A DNA stretch of 64,000 nt, taken from NCBI GenBank assembly GCA_963729445.1, contig CAVSNU010000002.1:620001-684000 (forward strand). The letters run 5' to 3'. This document shows, in pieces, positions 47,064 through 56,817 of this stretch. Source of the DNA: JACCZH01 sp963729445 (lineage in GTDB: Bacteria; Chloroflexota; Chloroflexia; Thermomicrobiales; CFX8). The notes beneath the pieces were generated by a model, which saw only the letters and a list, made by a program, of their open reading frames with translations, was not told the DNA's origin and did not search any database. How positions within the stretch are numbered: the first letter of the stretch is position 1; each line of letters starts with the position of its first letter. The translations under genes were made by a program, and so were the position numbers.

Positions 47064-48470
47064 ATGGACAACGACACACTCGTTATTATTTTGAATCTAC
47101 TGGCGATGATTGGCCTGGTAGCAGCAAACGGCTTCTTCGTCGCGACCGAGTTTGCGCTGGTATCGGTACGGCGTAGCCGCATCGATGCACTGGTAAGCGA
47201 GGGGAACCGGCGAGCAGTACCGGTGCTCTCGGCAATCAAGGATCTCGACGGTTATATCGCCGCAACCCAGCTCGGCATCACCATCTCCAGTATCGGGCTC
47301 GGTTGGATTGGAGAGCCCGCGCTCGCCAAGCTGCTTGATCCGGTGCTTGAGAGCATCGTGCCTCATTCCCTGGCCGTCATCAGCACGCACACGATCTCAT
47401 TCATCATCGCGTTCGCGATTGTGACGTTCTTGCATGTGGTCTTCGGTGAGCTTGCGCCGAAGTCGTACGCGCTCCAGTATCCAGAGAAGACCTCAATGGC
47501 TGTTGCGGTGCCGACGACTATCTTCCTGAAGATTTTCAAGCCCATCATCTACAGCATGAACGCGACCGGCCAGTTCTTTCTGCGCTTGATCGGTGTCCAG
47601 CCCGCGGCCGAGCACTCGCTGGTCTATAGCGAAGAGGAGCTGCGATTGATCGTCGCGGCCAGCCGCCGGGGCGGTGAGCTGGCTGATGTGGAAGAAGAGA
47701 TTATTCGTCGTGCCTTCGTGTTCCATGATTACGCCGCCGACGAAATCATGGTGCCGCGCACCGAGATCCTTGCGATCCCGGTGGACGCCAATATCGACGA
47801 AGTGCAGGACGTCCTGTCGTCCGGCAAGTTTGGACGCTATCCGGTCTATGACCAGACGATCGACGATATCGTCGGCATCGTCTACGTGAAGGATCTCTTC
47901 CCCATCCTCACCGGTCGCGTGAACGTCGACGAGTTCAACATCCGCGCGCTGGTGCGGCCCGCCCTTCCGGTGCCGACAACGATCCCGATTGATACGCTGC
48001 TCAACGTCATGAAGCGCGAGCGTACCCATGTCGCGATCCTGGTGGACGAGTACGGCGGTACCGCCGGAATGGTGACGCTTGAAGACATCGTCGAACGGTT
48101 GCTCGGTGATATCCCCGACGAGTTTGAGTCACCGGAGTCGCAAACTCAGGTCCAACCGGACGGTTCACGGCTCGTGAGCGGTCTTACCTTGCTCTCAGAC
48201 GTCAACGAGGAGCTGGGCCTGCACCTGGAGGCTGAGGACAACAACACCATCGGGGGCTACGTGTTCTCGAAGATCGGCCACCTGCCTGAGACGGGTGATT
48301 CCGTGAATATCGGCCCCTATATCATCCGGGTTGAAGAGTTGGACAACTTGCGCATCGCCGAGCTGCGCTTCATCCCAACCCAGGAAACCGACGCCGAGAT
48401 GCATCAAAACGAGGATCTGCTCGAAGCCACCGGCATCGCCGGCGCCCGCCGTGCGGCCGAGGAGCAGTAA
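47064..48470 (+). CDS. CNNM/CorC-type (HlyC) membrane protein
   Basis: The 468-residue protein has an N-terminal DUF21 membrane domain with about four helices (residues 1-200; NGFFVATEFALVSVRRSRI and GELAPKSYAL are characteristic), then two CBS domains (about 215-340; DEIMVPRTEILAIPV and VDEYGGTAGMVTLEDIVE) and a C-terminal CorC_HlyC domain. Such proteins take part in Mg2+ efflux or resistance; old hemolysin names are misleading. The gene follows mgtE, which supports a role in Mg2+ balance. Confidence 0.88.
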   Translation: MDNDTLVIILNLLAMIGLVAANGFFVATEFALVSVRRSRIDALVSEGNRRAVPVLSAIKDLDGYIAATQLGITISSIGLGWIGEPALAKLLDPVLESIVPHSLAVISTHTISFIIAFAIVTFLHVVFGELAPKSYALQYPEKTSMAVAVPTTIFLKIFKPIIYSMNATGQFFLRLIGVQPAAEHSLVYSEEELRLIVAASRRGGELADVEEEIIRRAFVFHDYAADEIMVPRTEILAIPVDANIDEVQDVLSSGKFGRYPVYDQTIDDIVGIVYVKDLFPILTGRVNVDEFNIRALVRPALPVPTTIPIDTLLNVMKRERTHVAILVDEYGGTAGMVTLEDIVERLLGDIPDEFESPESQTQVQPDGSRLVSGLTLLSDVNEELGLHLEAEDNNTIGGYVFSKIGHLPETGDSVNIGPYIIRVEELDNLRIAELRFIPTQETDAEMHQNEDLLEATGIAGARRAAEEQ

Positions 48471-48498
48471 CGTCCAACGTGTCCCCAGATGCGATAAC

Positions 48499-48530
48499 GC
48501 CCAAGCCGCACCAGCTGGTGCGGCTTGGGC
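48499..48530. terminator. Bidirectional terminator hairpin
   Basis: GCCCAAGCCGCACC and its exact complement (48517-48530) flank AGCT, giving a near-perfect palindrome between the CNNM-like (plus) and YihY-like (minus) genes. Confidence 0.75.
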
Positions 48531-48536
48531 CTGTCG

Positions 48537-49655
48537 TTACCTGCCGAGCATGCCCTTTACTCTGGCGCCCAGCATCAGCGCCGTTGCCGCGGCGACCGCT
48601 CCCAGGGCGAGGGCCTTCGTCTTCGCGCTCGTCTCGTGCGGAACCTCAGGGCCATGGAGCCCGAGTGGCTGCACGATAGACCGGCGTTGACCGGGGTTCC
48701 CGAATCCCCCGGCACTCTCCGGAGAGTTGGCTTCCACGCGGCCACGCCTAAGATCCGCGATCATCTCTGGGTCCTTCTGCTTGCCAATCACGGCATTGAT
48801 CTCGGCGCCGATGAGAAAGACCATGCCGGTCAAATAGAAGAAGAACAAGAGCACGATCAGGCCGCCGAAGATACCGTATGCACTACCAGGGTCGGAGATT
48901 CTCAGATAGAACTGAAAGCCAAAGAGGAGCCCAATCCACAGCAGGGTCGCGATCACCGACCCTGGAGAGATCCAGACGAAGGACTGGTTGATGTTTGGGC
49001 CAAGGTAATACAGTACCGCGAGCAGGAACATGATAAAGATCACGGAGAGGGGGTAGCGCGCGAGATTCCAGGCCCAGTTGAATGCCGACCCAAGACCAAA
49101 CCACTCCGCGACCCATTCACCAATGGCCCCTCCGAAGACAAAGAGAACGAACGCGACGTTCACCAGAATCCCCATGAGAATGGTCAGGCCGAGGGCGACG
49201 AGCTTCTTCTTCAGGAACGGGCGCTCTTCCGTGACATCATAGGCCCGGTTGAAGGCCTTCATCAGCGCCCCAACAGCGTTGGACCCACCCCAGAGGGCGA
49301 GCAGTAGTGAGGAGATGGCGCCAAATGACGCGGCCCTGCCTGCGGTGTTGGCAATCGCGTTGTCAACCAGGGAGCTCAGCACCTCCTGGGCGCTCTCGCT
49401 CGGAGCATTCTCAGTGATCAGCTCCTTCAGCTGCTGTGCGACTTCCACGCCGGTGAACTGGTCGACAACCGCAGCGACACTGATTATGAAGATCAATAAC
49501 GGCGCAAGCGAGAAGATGAGATGGTACGCGATCTCAGCTGCGAGTCCAGGAACATCGTCCTGGCCGAACTCGCGCAACACCTCCCTGGCCGTCTCTTTCC
49601 GGGAAACGGTCTGGGCTACATCCTTTGCGGTTTCCGAGGGTGACTGTTCGCTCAT
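48537..49655 (-). CDS. YihY/BrkB family membrane protein
   Basis: The 372-residue protein has six hydrophobic segments in the middle (about 35-290), opening with GLAAEIAYHLIFSLAPLLIFIISV, the signature of the YihY/virulence factor BrkB family, and including YYLGPN and PGSVIATLLWIGLLFGFQFYL. It is not ribonuclease BN, a name sometimes carried over in error. Molecular role is unknown. The ATG at 49655 is chosen because GGGGGGAG precedes it; an upstream start at 49688 lacks support. The hydrophilic tail (about 300-372) is low complexity. Confidence 0.85.
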   Translation of the reverse strand: MSEQSPSETAKDVAQTVSRKETAREVLREFGQDDVPGLAAEIAYHLIFSLAPLLIFIISVAAVVDQFTGVEVAQQLKELITENAPSESAQEVLSSLVDNAIANTAGRAASFGAISSLLLALWGGSNAVGALMKAFNRAYDVTEERPFLKKKLVALGLTILMGILVNVAFVLFVFGGAIGEWVAEWFGLGSAFNWAWNLARYPLSVIFIMFLLAVLYYLGPNINQSFVWISPGSVIATLLWIGLLFGFQFYLRISDPGSAYGIFGGLIVLLFFFYLTGMVFLIGAEINAVIGKQKDPEMIADLRRGRVEANSPESAGGFGNPGQRRSIVQPLGLHGPEVPHETSAKTKALALGAVAAATALMLGARVKGMLGR

Positions 49656-49822
49656 CGTCCAACTCCCCCCATGGTTAGGCAACGACATCTTTACTTAACC
49701 ACAGCCCCAGACCCCAAAATGGGCCGCAAGGATCTATATCGGCAAGAGCGGGGAGAACCCCATTGGTACCCTATAATCGCTCGATATCAGAATGGCATAC
49801 GTGACGAAGGGACCTTCGACCA

Positions 49823-51752
49823 TTGACTAGCGCACCTGAGCCGGCACCTGGCCGGCCGCTCACCCCGGAACAACTCGTCTCCTACAACGTCCCGGAAGAG
49901 CCCACACTCTCTCCATCCGGAGAGTCGATCGCCTTTACCGTCTCGCCTATCAGCAAGGAAGATGAGCACCGCACGTCAGCCATCTGGGTTGCTCCCTTTT
50001 CAGGAGCATGCACCGCGCCAGTTTACGAGTGGCCAGTGGCACGACCACTCGCCCCGCTGGTCGCCGGACGGCACCCGGCTCGCCTTTCTCTCCGACCGGG
50101 CGGAACGCGGCAAGGCCAGTCTGTATGTCGTGCCCATTGACGGAGGCGAAGCACAACGCGTCTTCGATCAGCAGGGGGACATGCGCGATCTGCGGTGGTC
50201 GCCGGACGGATCTCTCCTGACGCTGCTCGTGACTGAACCGGAGACCGAAGAGGAGAAGCAGCGCAAGGACGAGCGCGACGACGCGAAGGTCTGGGACACC
50301 AACTACAAGTTCCAGCGGCTCTGGAGCGTCGATCCGACGAACAACGAAGCCAAACCGATCTCGCCCGAGAAGCTCCAGGTGTGGGGCTATGCCTGGTCGC
50401 AGGACAGCCGTAGCGTCGTCATCAACACGACCAACACCCCACGCTACAACGACACACTCGGCGAGACCGAGGTCATGACTCTCAACCGCGAGGGTGGCAA
50501 CGCGAAACTCATCTTCACGCTGACCGGCACCGCGGACGACCTCTCCTGGTCCAGCGACGGCGATCGCGTCGCGTATCGTGGCCCGTCCGGCAAAGCGATC
50601 ACTGGAGATACCGTCTACAGCCGCTCAGTCTCCGGCGGCGAGCCAACCCAGCTCACCCCGGATTACCCGGGCACGGTCGATCACATCACGCCGATCGCAG
50701 GGGGTGAGGCGCTACTCCTTGTCGGCACCGAGAGCGTCAACTCGGTGCTCTACCGGCTGGAGTGGGACGGCACGCGCACCAGGATCACCGCGAAGGATGC
50801 GACGGGCACATTAGAGGGTCCACCAACCGTCAGCAGCGACGGCAACCGGGTCGCCGCCATCAAGGAGGACTTCGTCAGTCCGCCTGAAGTCTGGACGTTC
50901 CAGGGGCCGGAGGGCAACCAGCGCACCACGTTCAACGACGCGCTGCGGCAGGCCGCCTTTGGTGAGCCGGAGATCGTGCGCTGGACGAGCGATCCGGGTG
51001 TCGAGGTCGAGGGCATCCTCTATAAGCCGCACGGCTACATCGAGGGGCGGCGCTATCCGCTGATCGTGAGCGTCCACGGCGGGCCGACCTGGCTATGGTC
51101 CAACCGGTTCTATGGCAGCTGGCACGACTGGGGGGCGCTGCTGGCGGGACGTGGGTTCGCCGTCCTGATGCCCAACCCGCGAGGGAGTACCGGGCGCGGC
51201 TCAGAGTACCTCAACGCGCTTTTCGGCGAGGTGGGCCGTAATGAGTACCGTGACATGCTGGCCGGGGTGGACGCGATGATCGAGCGCGGCATCGCCGACC
51301 CCGACCGCCTCGGTGTCGGCGGCTGGAGCTGGGGCGGCTACATGACTGCCTGGACGGTCAGCCAGACCGACCGGTTCAAGGCCGCGGTGATGGGCGCGGG
51401 GCTGCCCAACATGATCAGCGACAACAGCCTGGGGGACATCCCGAGCGCCAATCTCTCGTACTTTGAGAAGTCCCCGTATGAAGACCCGGACACCTACTTC
51501 GAGCGCTCGGCCATCCGCTATATCCGCAACGCCAGCACGCCGACCCTCATCTTGCACGGCGAAGCCGACACGCGAGTGAGCCCAAGTCAGAGTATCGAGA
51601 TGTACATCGCGCTGCAGCAGGTCGGCGTCGAGTCAACGCTCGTGACTTACCCGCGTGAAGGCCACTCGATCCGCGAGCGCAAGCACCAGCTCGACCTCCT
51701 GAACCGGGTGGTCGAGTGGTACGAGCGGTTTTTGTGCGGGGGTAGCTCGTAG
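49823..51752 (+). CDS. S9 family (prolyl oligopeptidase-like) peptidase, one frameshift
   Basis: Removing one extra base near 49999 (TTTTCAGGAGCATG) gives 642 residues. The N-terminal beta-propeller (repeats such as PRWSPDGTRLAFLSDR and DLRWSPDGSLLTLL) is followed by an alpha/beta-hydrolase with the nucleophile in GGWSWGGYMT (about residue 505), Asp in GEADTRV and His in EGHSIRE. This is the acylaminoacyl-peptidase/dipeptidyl-peptidase type. The start TTG at 49823 has a GAAGGGACC-like site. Because of the break, an uncorrected annotation would start at 49962 and lose the first 58 residues. Confidence 0.83.
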
Positions 51753-51953
51753 GATCGGTCCTCCTGAGCGAAGCGCAGCGGAGTCGAATGGATCTCTTTC
51801 CTCCAGCCCTCCATGCGACCAGATCCTTCGACGGCGCTCAGTACTGGACCACAGGGGCGTTGTCACGGTCCAGGGTTCTGCCTGTCGGTCGGGGGTGACC
51901 GCATCCTGCGCCTATTGGTCATCCGGCGCCTATTCGTCATCCGGCGCTTGACA

Positions 51954-52034
51954 GTCATCCTGAGCGCAAGCGAAGGATCTCTGGTCCAACGCCGCGGGTG
52001 GCAGGCAAGAGATCCTTCCTTGCGTCAGGATGAC
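51954..52034 (+). repeat. TCATCCTGAGCG inverted repeat
   Basis: GTCATCCTGAGCGCAAGCG followed by AAGGATCTCTGG pairs with CAAGAGATCCTTCC and TTGCGTCAGGATGAC about 25 bases later. Related solo arms occur near 3412, 7853, 51768 and 61808. Confidence 0.7.
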
Positions 52035-52092
52035 GATCAAACGCAGGACTGGACTACAGGGGAGTTGTCACGCTCCGGGGTTCTTATTTGTC

Positions 52093-52166
52093 CGTAGGGG
52101 AGGAGCTCGTCTCCTCCCGCGTCAAGCGGACCGGGGGTTCGGGAGGAGACGAGCTCCTCCCCTACG
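52093..52166 (+). repeat. Perfect 27-bp inverted repeat of the GGGGAGGAGC type
   Basis: Arms 52093-52119 and 52140-52166 are exact complements, separated by 20 bases. Each arm contains an inner palindrome, GGAGGAGCTCGTCTCCTCC. The termini (CGTAGGGGAGG) resemble those of the 36129-36199 repeat. Confidence 0.8.
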
Positions 52167-52328
52167 GGAGTGTCACCATCATCGTGGTCGAGTACTCACG
52201 ATGACCTGTAGATCGGCAGGCGTGCTCAAGGCGCAGTCGTGGGTCTCCGCTCGAGGCGACCAAGGAAGGACCCTGCGCTGCGCCCCGGTACACGCTCCTC
52301 CGCCCTTGCGCAGCCTAGAACAGGCGCA

Positions 52329-52697
52329 TTATGTCCCGGCGGGCGTCTTCGCTTCGACTCCGGGGCGGAAGCGGGTCATGGGGCCGGCGGACGTGAGGGT
52401 AATCCGGCGGGCGTCGGGGTCGAGGGTTTCCTCTACGAGGGAAACCATTACCGGGCCGTTCCAGGGCTCGAACTCCCCACCGTAGGGCTCAAGGTGCAGG
52501 TGCAGAGTCGTACCCTCGGCGTCAGCGATGGCGTTGCGCGCTTCGGCGTCGGAACAGGCCATCTCGCCGCGCCACTCTTCCAGAACCTCGTGGCGGACAC
52601 CGGTCTCATAAGCAATCAGACACCACCCGCTGGCAACTTCCTCACCATTCGGCTCGCGGGTGATCCTGCCCGGCATTGTGCGCGTTTCAGCTGGCAT
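52329..52697 (-). CDS. Small protein of unknown function
   Basis: The 122-residue product has no membrane segment or signal. It reads as a compact beta-rich domain with an acidic middle (EVLEEWRGEMACSDAEARNAIADAEG) and ends FRPGVEAKTPAGT. I do not recognise it. ATG at 52697 has AAGGA 7 bases before it; the GTG at 52703 directly abuts that site. It is divergent from the response regulator gene. Its codon use looks like that of its neighbours, so it is probably real. Confidence 0.45.
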   Translation of the reverse strand: MPAETRTMPGRITREPNGEEVASGWCLIAYETGVRHEVLEEWRGEMACSDAEARNAIADAEGTTLHLHLEPYGGEFEPWNGPVMVSLVEETLDPDARRITLTSAGPMTRFRPGVEAKTPAGT

Positions 52698-52900
52698 CGG
52701 CACATCCTTCTCTTCGCGTCGTTGATACCGTGGCCACTATGATAACCCCATCGTGACCGCCCTGCATCATCGTTTCATCTGGCTCATACTGTCCCATTCC
52801 TACAGATAGACCCTCCCACGCGATAATCTTATGTTCATCTCGGACATTTACGCTGTTCATGGCGAGACTCTGGCTCGACTGGAGAGGAATCGGTACATCC

Positions 52901-53584
52901 ATGCGGGTGCTGGTTGTCGAGGATGAGCAACGGATCGCTGACTTCATTCAGAAAGGGCTGACGGAATCGGGTTATGCCGTGGATGTCGCCGGCGACGGCG
53001 ACGATGCCCTCGCATGGACTGATATTGTCGATTATGACGTGGTCGTCCTCGACATCATGCTTCCCAGGCGTGACGGCATCGATGTCTGCCGTACGCTGCG
53101 TGCTCGGGGCCTCGGCGTGCCGGTGCTGATGCTGACCGCACGGGACTCGATCGGCGATCGGGTCCGTGGTCTCGACAGCGGCGCCGACGACTACCTGGTC
53201 AAGCCGTTCGCGTTCGCCGAGTTGCTGGCCCGTCTCCGGGCCCTGACGAGGCGTGAGCCGGTTCTCGCGGACATAGAGCTGCGGGTCGCGGACTTGACAC
53301 TCGACACCACCACCCGAGTAGTCAAGCGGCAGAGCACCGTGATCGATCTGACCAACAAAGAGTACGCGCTACTCGAGTATCTGATGCGCCACCCGAACCA
53401 GGTCCTTACCCGCTCGATGATCGCCGAGCACGTCTGGAATTTTGATTTCGACACTGGCACCAACGTCATCGACGTGCACATCCGCTACCTGCGGCGCAAG
53501 CTCGATGACCCGTTTCCGACCAAACTGATCCAGACGGCACGCGGCGCTGGCTATCGCATCTCCGACCATCCAGAATCCGCCTGA
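52901..53584 (+). CDS. OmpR-family response regulator
   Basis: The 227-residue protein has a receiver domain (1-115) with the acidic pair ED at 7-8, phospho-acceptor Asp51 (VVLDIMLP) and Lys in LVKPF (about 101), then an OmpR/PhoB winged helix (about 130-222; DLTNKEYALLEYLMRHPNQVLTR, YLRRKL). All phosphorylation residues are present, unlike the two LuxR-type regulators earlier in the window. The ATG at 52901 follows GGAGAGG. The kinase gene starts 2 bp after its stop, so the pair forms one operon. Confidence 0.93.
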   Translation: MRVLVVEDEQRIADFIQKGLTESGYAVDVAGDGDDALAWTDIVDYDVVVLDIMLPRRDGIDVCRTLRARGLGVPVLMLTARDSIGDRVRGLDSGADDYLVKPFAFAELLARLRALTRREPVLADIELRVADLTLDTTTRVVKRQSTVIDLTNKEYALLEYLMRHPNQVLTRSMIAEHVWNFDFDTGTNVIDVHIRYLRRKLDDPFPTKLIQTARGAGYRISDHPESA

Positions 53585-53586
53585 CG

Positions 53587-55023
53587 ATGCGCAATCCCCT
53601 GCGCCTGATCCGGGTCCGCCTCACCATCTGGCATGTCCTATCGTTGACACTGCTCCTGGCGCTGTTCAGCTCGGGTGTCTATATCGCGCTGCGTGGCGCG
53701 CTTCAAGAGAATCTCGATAACCGTATCGAGACTCGTGTGCAGGTGCTGATGCAGGTGATCCAGGTGGAGGATGGCCTACCTGTCCTGCCCATCCATGTCG
53801 TACCACCGGGCCCAGTCGACGACGAAGTGGAGAATGAGGTGGAGGGCAATCTCGACGACGAGGGCTTCATCCGCGTGTTCGACAGTTCTGGGGGCCTGCT
53901 CCTGGACACAAGCGCCCTTGATGAAGAGTTGCCGCCACTTATCGATGATGTGCGACCTGTGCTTGCGGGCGCTGAGCGGTGGCTACGAGTGCAGGGAGAG
54001 GAGGATACATTTCGTGTCCTGGCCGTTCCAATCAGCCGGAACGGCAACATCATTGGGGCCATTGCCGTCGCTGAGTCTGAGGAGGACATGCAAGAGACGC
54101 TCGGCACGTTGGAGGCGATCATCGGCCTTGCGTTTCCGATGGCAGTCCTCTCCGCAGGTCTGGTCGGTTTCATCCTCGCCGAACGTGCCCTGGCTCCAGT
54201 CGACCGCATCACGCAGACGGCCCGGCAACTTTCGGCCAAGAACCTGAACCAGCGGCTCGGCCTCGATCTGCCTGACGACGAGCTTGGCCGGCTGGAGCGC
54301 ACGTTTGACGATATGCTGGAGCGCCTCGACGGCGCCTTTCAACGGCAGCGCAGGTTCACGGCCGATGCGTCCCACGAGCTGCGCACCCCCCTCACGATTA
54401 TGCGAGGCGAGATCGAGGTGACGTTGAGCCGCCCGCGTGATACAGCTGAGTACCGGAAGGTACTGGAAGCTGTCGGCGAGCAATCCGACAGACTCATTGA
54501 CCTTGTGAACAGCCTGCTCCTACTCGCTCGTGCTGATGCTGGAGAGATTCCCATTCAGCGCGACGCTGTTGATGTCCCTGCGGCGGTGGAAATTGCCATC
54601 GAGCAGATGCGTTCGCTCGCCGACGAGGCCGGAGTCACGCTTTCCGCCGCTGGGCCGGCCGTCACGATCCCGGCCGACCTGACGCTGTTCCACCAGCTCC
54701 TCTTCAACCTCCTGGACAACGCGATTCGGCACACCCCCGAAGGGGGGAGCGTTCGTGTGACCTGGATCCTCGAACAGGATCACTTGCGGCTTGAGGTGCA
54801 TGACACCGGGACGGGGATCGCCGCGGAGCATCTCCCACTCATTTTCGACCGCTTCTATCGCGTTGATGCCGCGCGCGGCCGCAACGAGGGTAGGGTGGGC
54901 ATTGGGCTTGCCATCAGCCGTTGGATCGCAGATGCGCATGGAGGCTCGATCTCAGCGAAGAGTCAGGCGGGGGCTGGCTCGACATTCACGGTCACCATGC
55001 CGGCGAACCCACACGTTTCATAA
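53587..55023 (+). CDS. Sensor histidine kinase
   Basis: The 478-residue kinase has two transmembrane helices (about 15-36 and 177-200) flanking an extracytoplasmic acidic sensor region, a HAMP domain (about 200-252), the HisKA motif DASHELRTPL with His263, and the HATPase domain (FNLLDNAIRHTPEGG, DTGTGIAAEHL, GIGLAIS). The sensor region is unusually rich in Asp and Glu (EVENEVEGNLDDEG), which might bind metal or cationic peptides; this is inference. A PepSY-domain protein gene follows 100 bp on. Confidence 0.92.
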   Translation: MRNPLRLIRVRLTIWHVLSLTLLLALFSSGVYIALRGALQENLDNRIETRVQVLMQVIQVEDGLPVLPIHVVPPGPVDDEVENEVEGNLDDEGFIRVFDSSGGLLLDTSALDEELPPLIDDVRPVLAGAERWLRVQGEEDTFRVLAVPISRNGNIIGAIAVAESEEDMQETLGTLEAIIGLAFPMAVLSAGLVGFILAERALAPVDRITQTARQLSAKNLNQRLGLDLPDDELGRLERTFDDMLERLDGAFQRQRRFTADASHELRTPLTIMRGEIEVTLSRPRDTAEYRKVLEAVGEQSDRLIDLVNSLLLLARADAGEIPIQRDAVDVPAAVEIAIEQMRSLADEAGVTLSAAGPAVTIPADLTLFHQLLFNLLDNAIRHTPEGGSVRVTWILEQDHLRLEVHDTGTGIAAEHLPLIFDRFYRVDAARGRNEGRVGIGLAISRWIADAHGGSISAKSQAGAGSTFTVTMPANPHVS

Positions 55024-55123
55024 TCTCATTTTTGGTTAATCCCCCTTTAACGCGCGCATCAGAAACTGGCTGCAGATCGATGATGGATCTGCGGCGAAAA
55101 AGCGCGTAAGGAGCGACGTATCA

Positions 55124-55501
55124 ATGTCTGGACTACGCTTCGGATACACCTTCCCCGTCCTTGCAGCTGCGCTGGCGCTGGGCATGGCATTGACTGCCTT
55201 CTCAGCGGGTAGCGTGGTGCTGGGTAGTAGGCCAAACGGCCCCTTTGTCGACGACGGAAGTGAGCTGCTCGCTGAAGCAACAATCCCACCGAACACCGCG
55301 ATCGCGTCTGCGCAGACAGTCGCCTCAGGGCCGATCGATAACGAAGTCGACCTGGAGCGAGATGGCGGTCGCCTGGTCTATGAGATCGAGGTTGGGGAGA
55401 CCCAGGTCAAAGTAGATGCGCAGGATGGAAGCATCGTCGGGACGGAAGTCAACGATGACCGGGACGACGTCAGCGCTGAGGAGTGCGACGACACACCATA
55501 G
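55124..55501 (+). CDS. Exported PepSY-domain protein
   Basis: The 125-residue protein has an N-terminal signal or anchor segment (about 7-30; FPVLAAALALGMALTAFSAG) and a PepSY domain (about 72-112; DLERDGGRLVYEIEVGETQVKVDAQDGSIVGTE). PepSY domains are thought to inhibit peptidases or bind metal near the membrane. AAGGAG lies before the ATG. Its position after the two-component pair suggests it is a target or accessory of that system, as is common for PepSY genes. Confidence 0.75.
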   Translation: MSGLRFGYTFPVLAAALALGMALTAFSAGSVVLGSRPNGPFVDDGSELLAEATIPPNTAIASAQTVASGPIDNEVDLERDGGRLVYEIEVGETQVKVDAQDGSIVGTEVNDDRDDVSAEECDDTP

Positions 55502-55590
55502 CCGGCGTGGATGAGGAGCGTGCGGCTGAGGTCGGGACGATCAGCGACTACGATCCGGATCGAGCCGGGGCCCGGTCAGCGGCTCCATCG

Positions 55591-56817
55591 CTAATCCCAG
55601 TGACGGATGGAGCTGCGGTCCATCCCGTTCGCGGACTCGCGGCGGGAGCTGGGAACCACAATCCCGAAACTGCTCACAAAATCTGCCGGATTCACCGGTA
55701 GGGGCTGTTCTTCATGGCGCTGCTTTCGGCGCTGTGGGACACCACGCGGCTCGTAGGTGACTGCGATCGGCGGCGACGTCGCGTGGATCCGCCATAGGAG
55801 CCTGGCGACGCTCATTGGCATACTGACGCTCACCTGGCCGAACTGGATTGCCACACGGTAGGCCTTGCGCGCCCGGCGGCGCACGTGCAGGATCTGCATG
55901 AGCAAGCGGTTGTAACGAAGGACGAGCACTGTCGTGCCGAAGGCGGTCTTAAACAGAAGGTCGATCGAGCGATACGCGAGCGCGACGTACGTCGCCCGGA
56001 GGAAGCCGATCGCCAGGATATTCAACTGGGCTGCCATCGAGGTATCGCTGACTCCGATGCCGGACGGCATCGGAATGACGATTGCCGTTGCCTCTGACAA
56101 CGCCATGATCGTCACCCCTTCAAAATAAGAGATCCCTCGAAAGGTCAACCCATTGACCAGCACCCAGAGCGTGGCGGCTGAAATCAGGGTGGTGGCGATA
56201 CTAAAAAGCACTCCGCCAGCAATGACCCTGCCCCGCATCACCGCCAGGATACGCGTGTGCACGTCCTCCCCTTGCGGGAGCCAGCGTCGGGTGAGGCGGT
56301 TCTTCGCCAGGAGCCCTGAGACCATGTCCCACACCCGTTGCGAGCGGCCCATGGTGACCAGGAGGATTGCAAACAAGATGCCAACGCCCGGAAAAATGAA
56401 CCGGATTGCCGGCTCGCGCGCGTACAGCAACACCGCGTAGGCCAGGGTCGAGACGGCGATCGCGTCGCCGACGAAACTGACGTACATCGCCGACACAGCC
56501 TGCCGCATGCGCACATGGCCATGTTCTTGCGCGAGCCGGGCCGAGAGCCAGCCGCCGCCAGGCAAGGCTGCCACCGACAGCGCTGCCAGATAACTGCTCA
56601 TGCCGTCTCCCCAGCGAATATCCAGTTTTGCGGCACGGAGATAGAACGCGAAGCGCAGACTTTTCACCACTGCGCCAAAAATGAAGAAGCCGATGAGCAG
56701 CAGTAACGAGCTGCTCGACATGTCCGTAAACGCCGTTGTCAGAATGCTGAGATCGGCGAATCGGATGAGTGCCGCGATGGCAGCTATTGCAATGGCGACG
56801 AGAATGAGGCGTCTCAT
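55591..56817 (-). CDS. YbhN/UPF0104 (lysylphosphatidylglycerol synthetase-like) membrane protein
   Basis: The 408-residue protein has about eight hydrophobic segments with the family motifs LRFAFYLRAAKLDIRWGDG, ALPGGGWLSARLAQE and IPMPSGIGVSDTSMAAQLN. It matches the membrane half of MprF (flippase part) and YbhN-like proteins, which lack the synthetase domain. The last 110 residues are hydrophilic and not conserved. Lipid transport is the likely role, substrate unknown. Confidence 0.78.
   Translation of the reverse strand: MRRLILVAIAIAAIAALIRFADLSILTTAFTDMSSSSLLLLIGFFIFGAVVKSLRFAFYLRAAKLDIRWGDGMSSYLAALSVAALPGGGWLSARLAQEHGHVRMRQAVSAMYVSFVGDAIAVSTLAYAVLLYAREPAIRFIFPGVGILFAILLVTMGRSQRVWDMVSGLLAKNRLTRRWLPQGEDVHTRILAVMRGRVIAGGVLFSIATTLISAATLWVLVNGLTFRGISYFEGVTIMALSEATAIVIPMPSGIGVSDTSMAAQLNILAIGFLRATYVALAYRSIDLLFKTAFGTTVLVLRYNRLLMQILHVRRRARKAYRVAIQFGQVSVSMPMSVARLLWRIHATSPPIAVTYEPRGVPQRRKQRHEEQPLPVNPADFVSSFGIVVPSSRRESANGMDRSSIRHWD

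Larger units (their letters stand above)
51753..52328. other. Repeat nest between S9 peptidase and small protein genes
   Basis: No gene is seen in this 576-bp gap. It holds: GAGCGAAGCGCAGCGGAGTCGAATGGATCTC (two halves) near 51768, a TCATCCGGCGC direct repeat (51918-51949), a TCATCCTGAGCG inverted repeat (51954-52034), a perfect 27-bp inverted repeat (52093-52166), and two copies of GGAC(C/T)ACAGGGG-GTTGTCACG (51846 and 52053) 207 bp apart. Confidence 0.75.
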
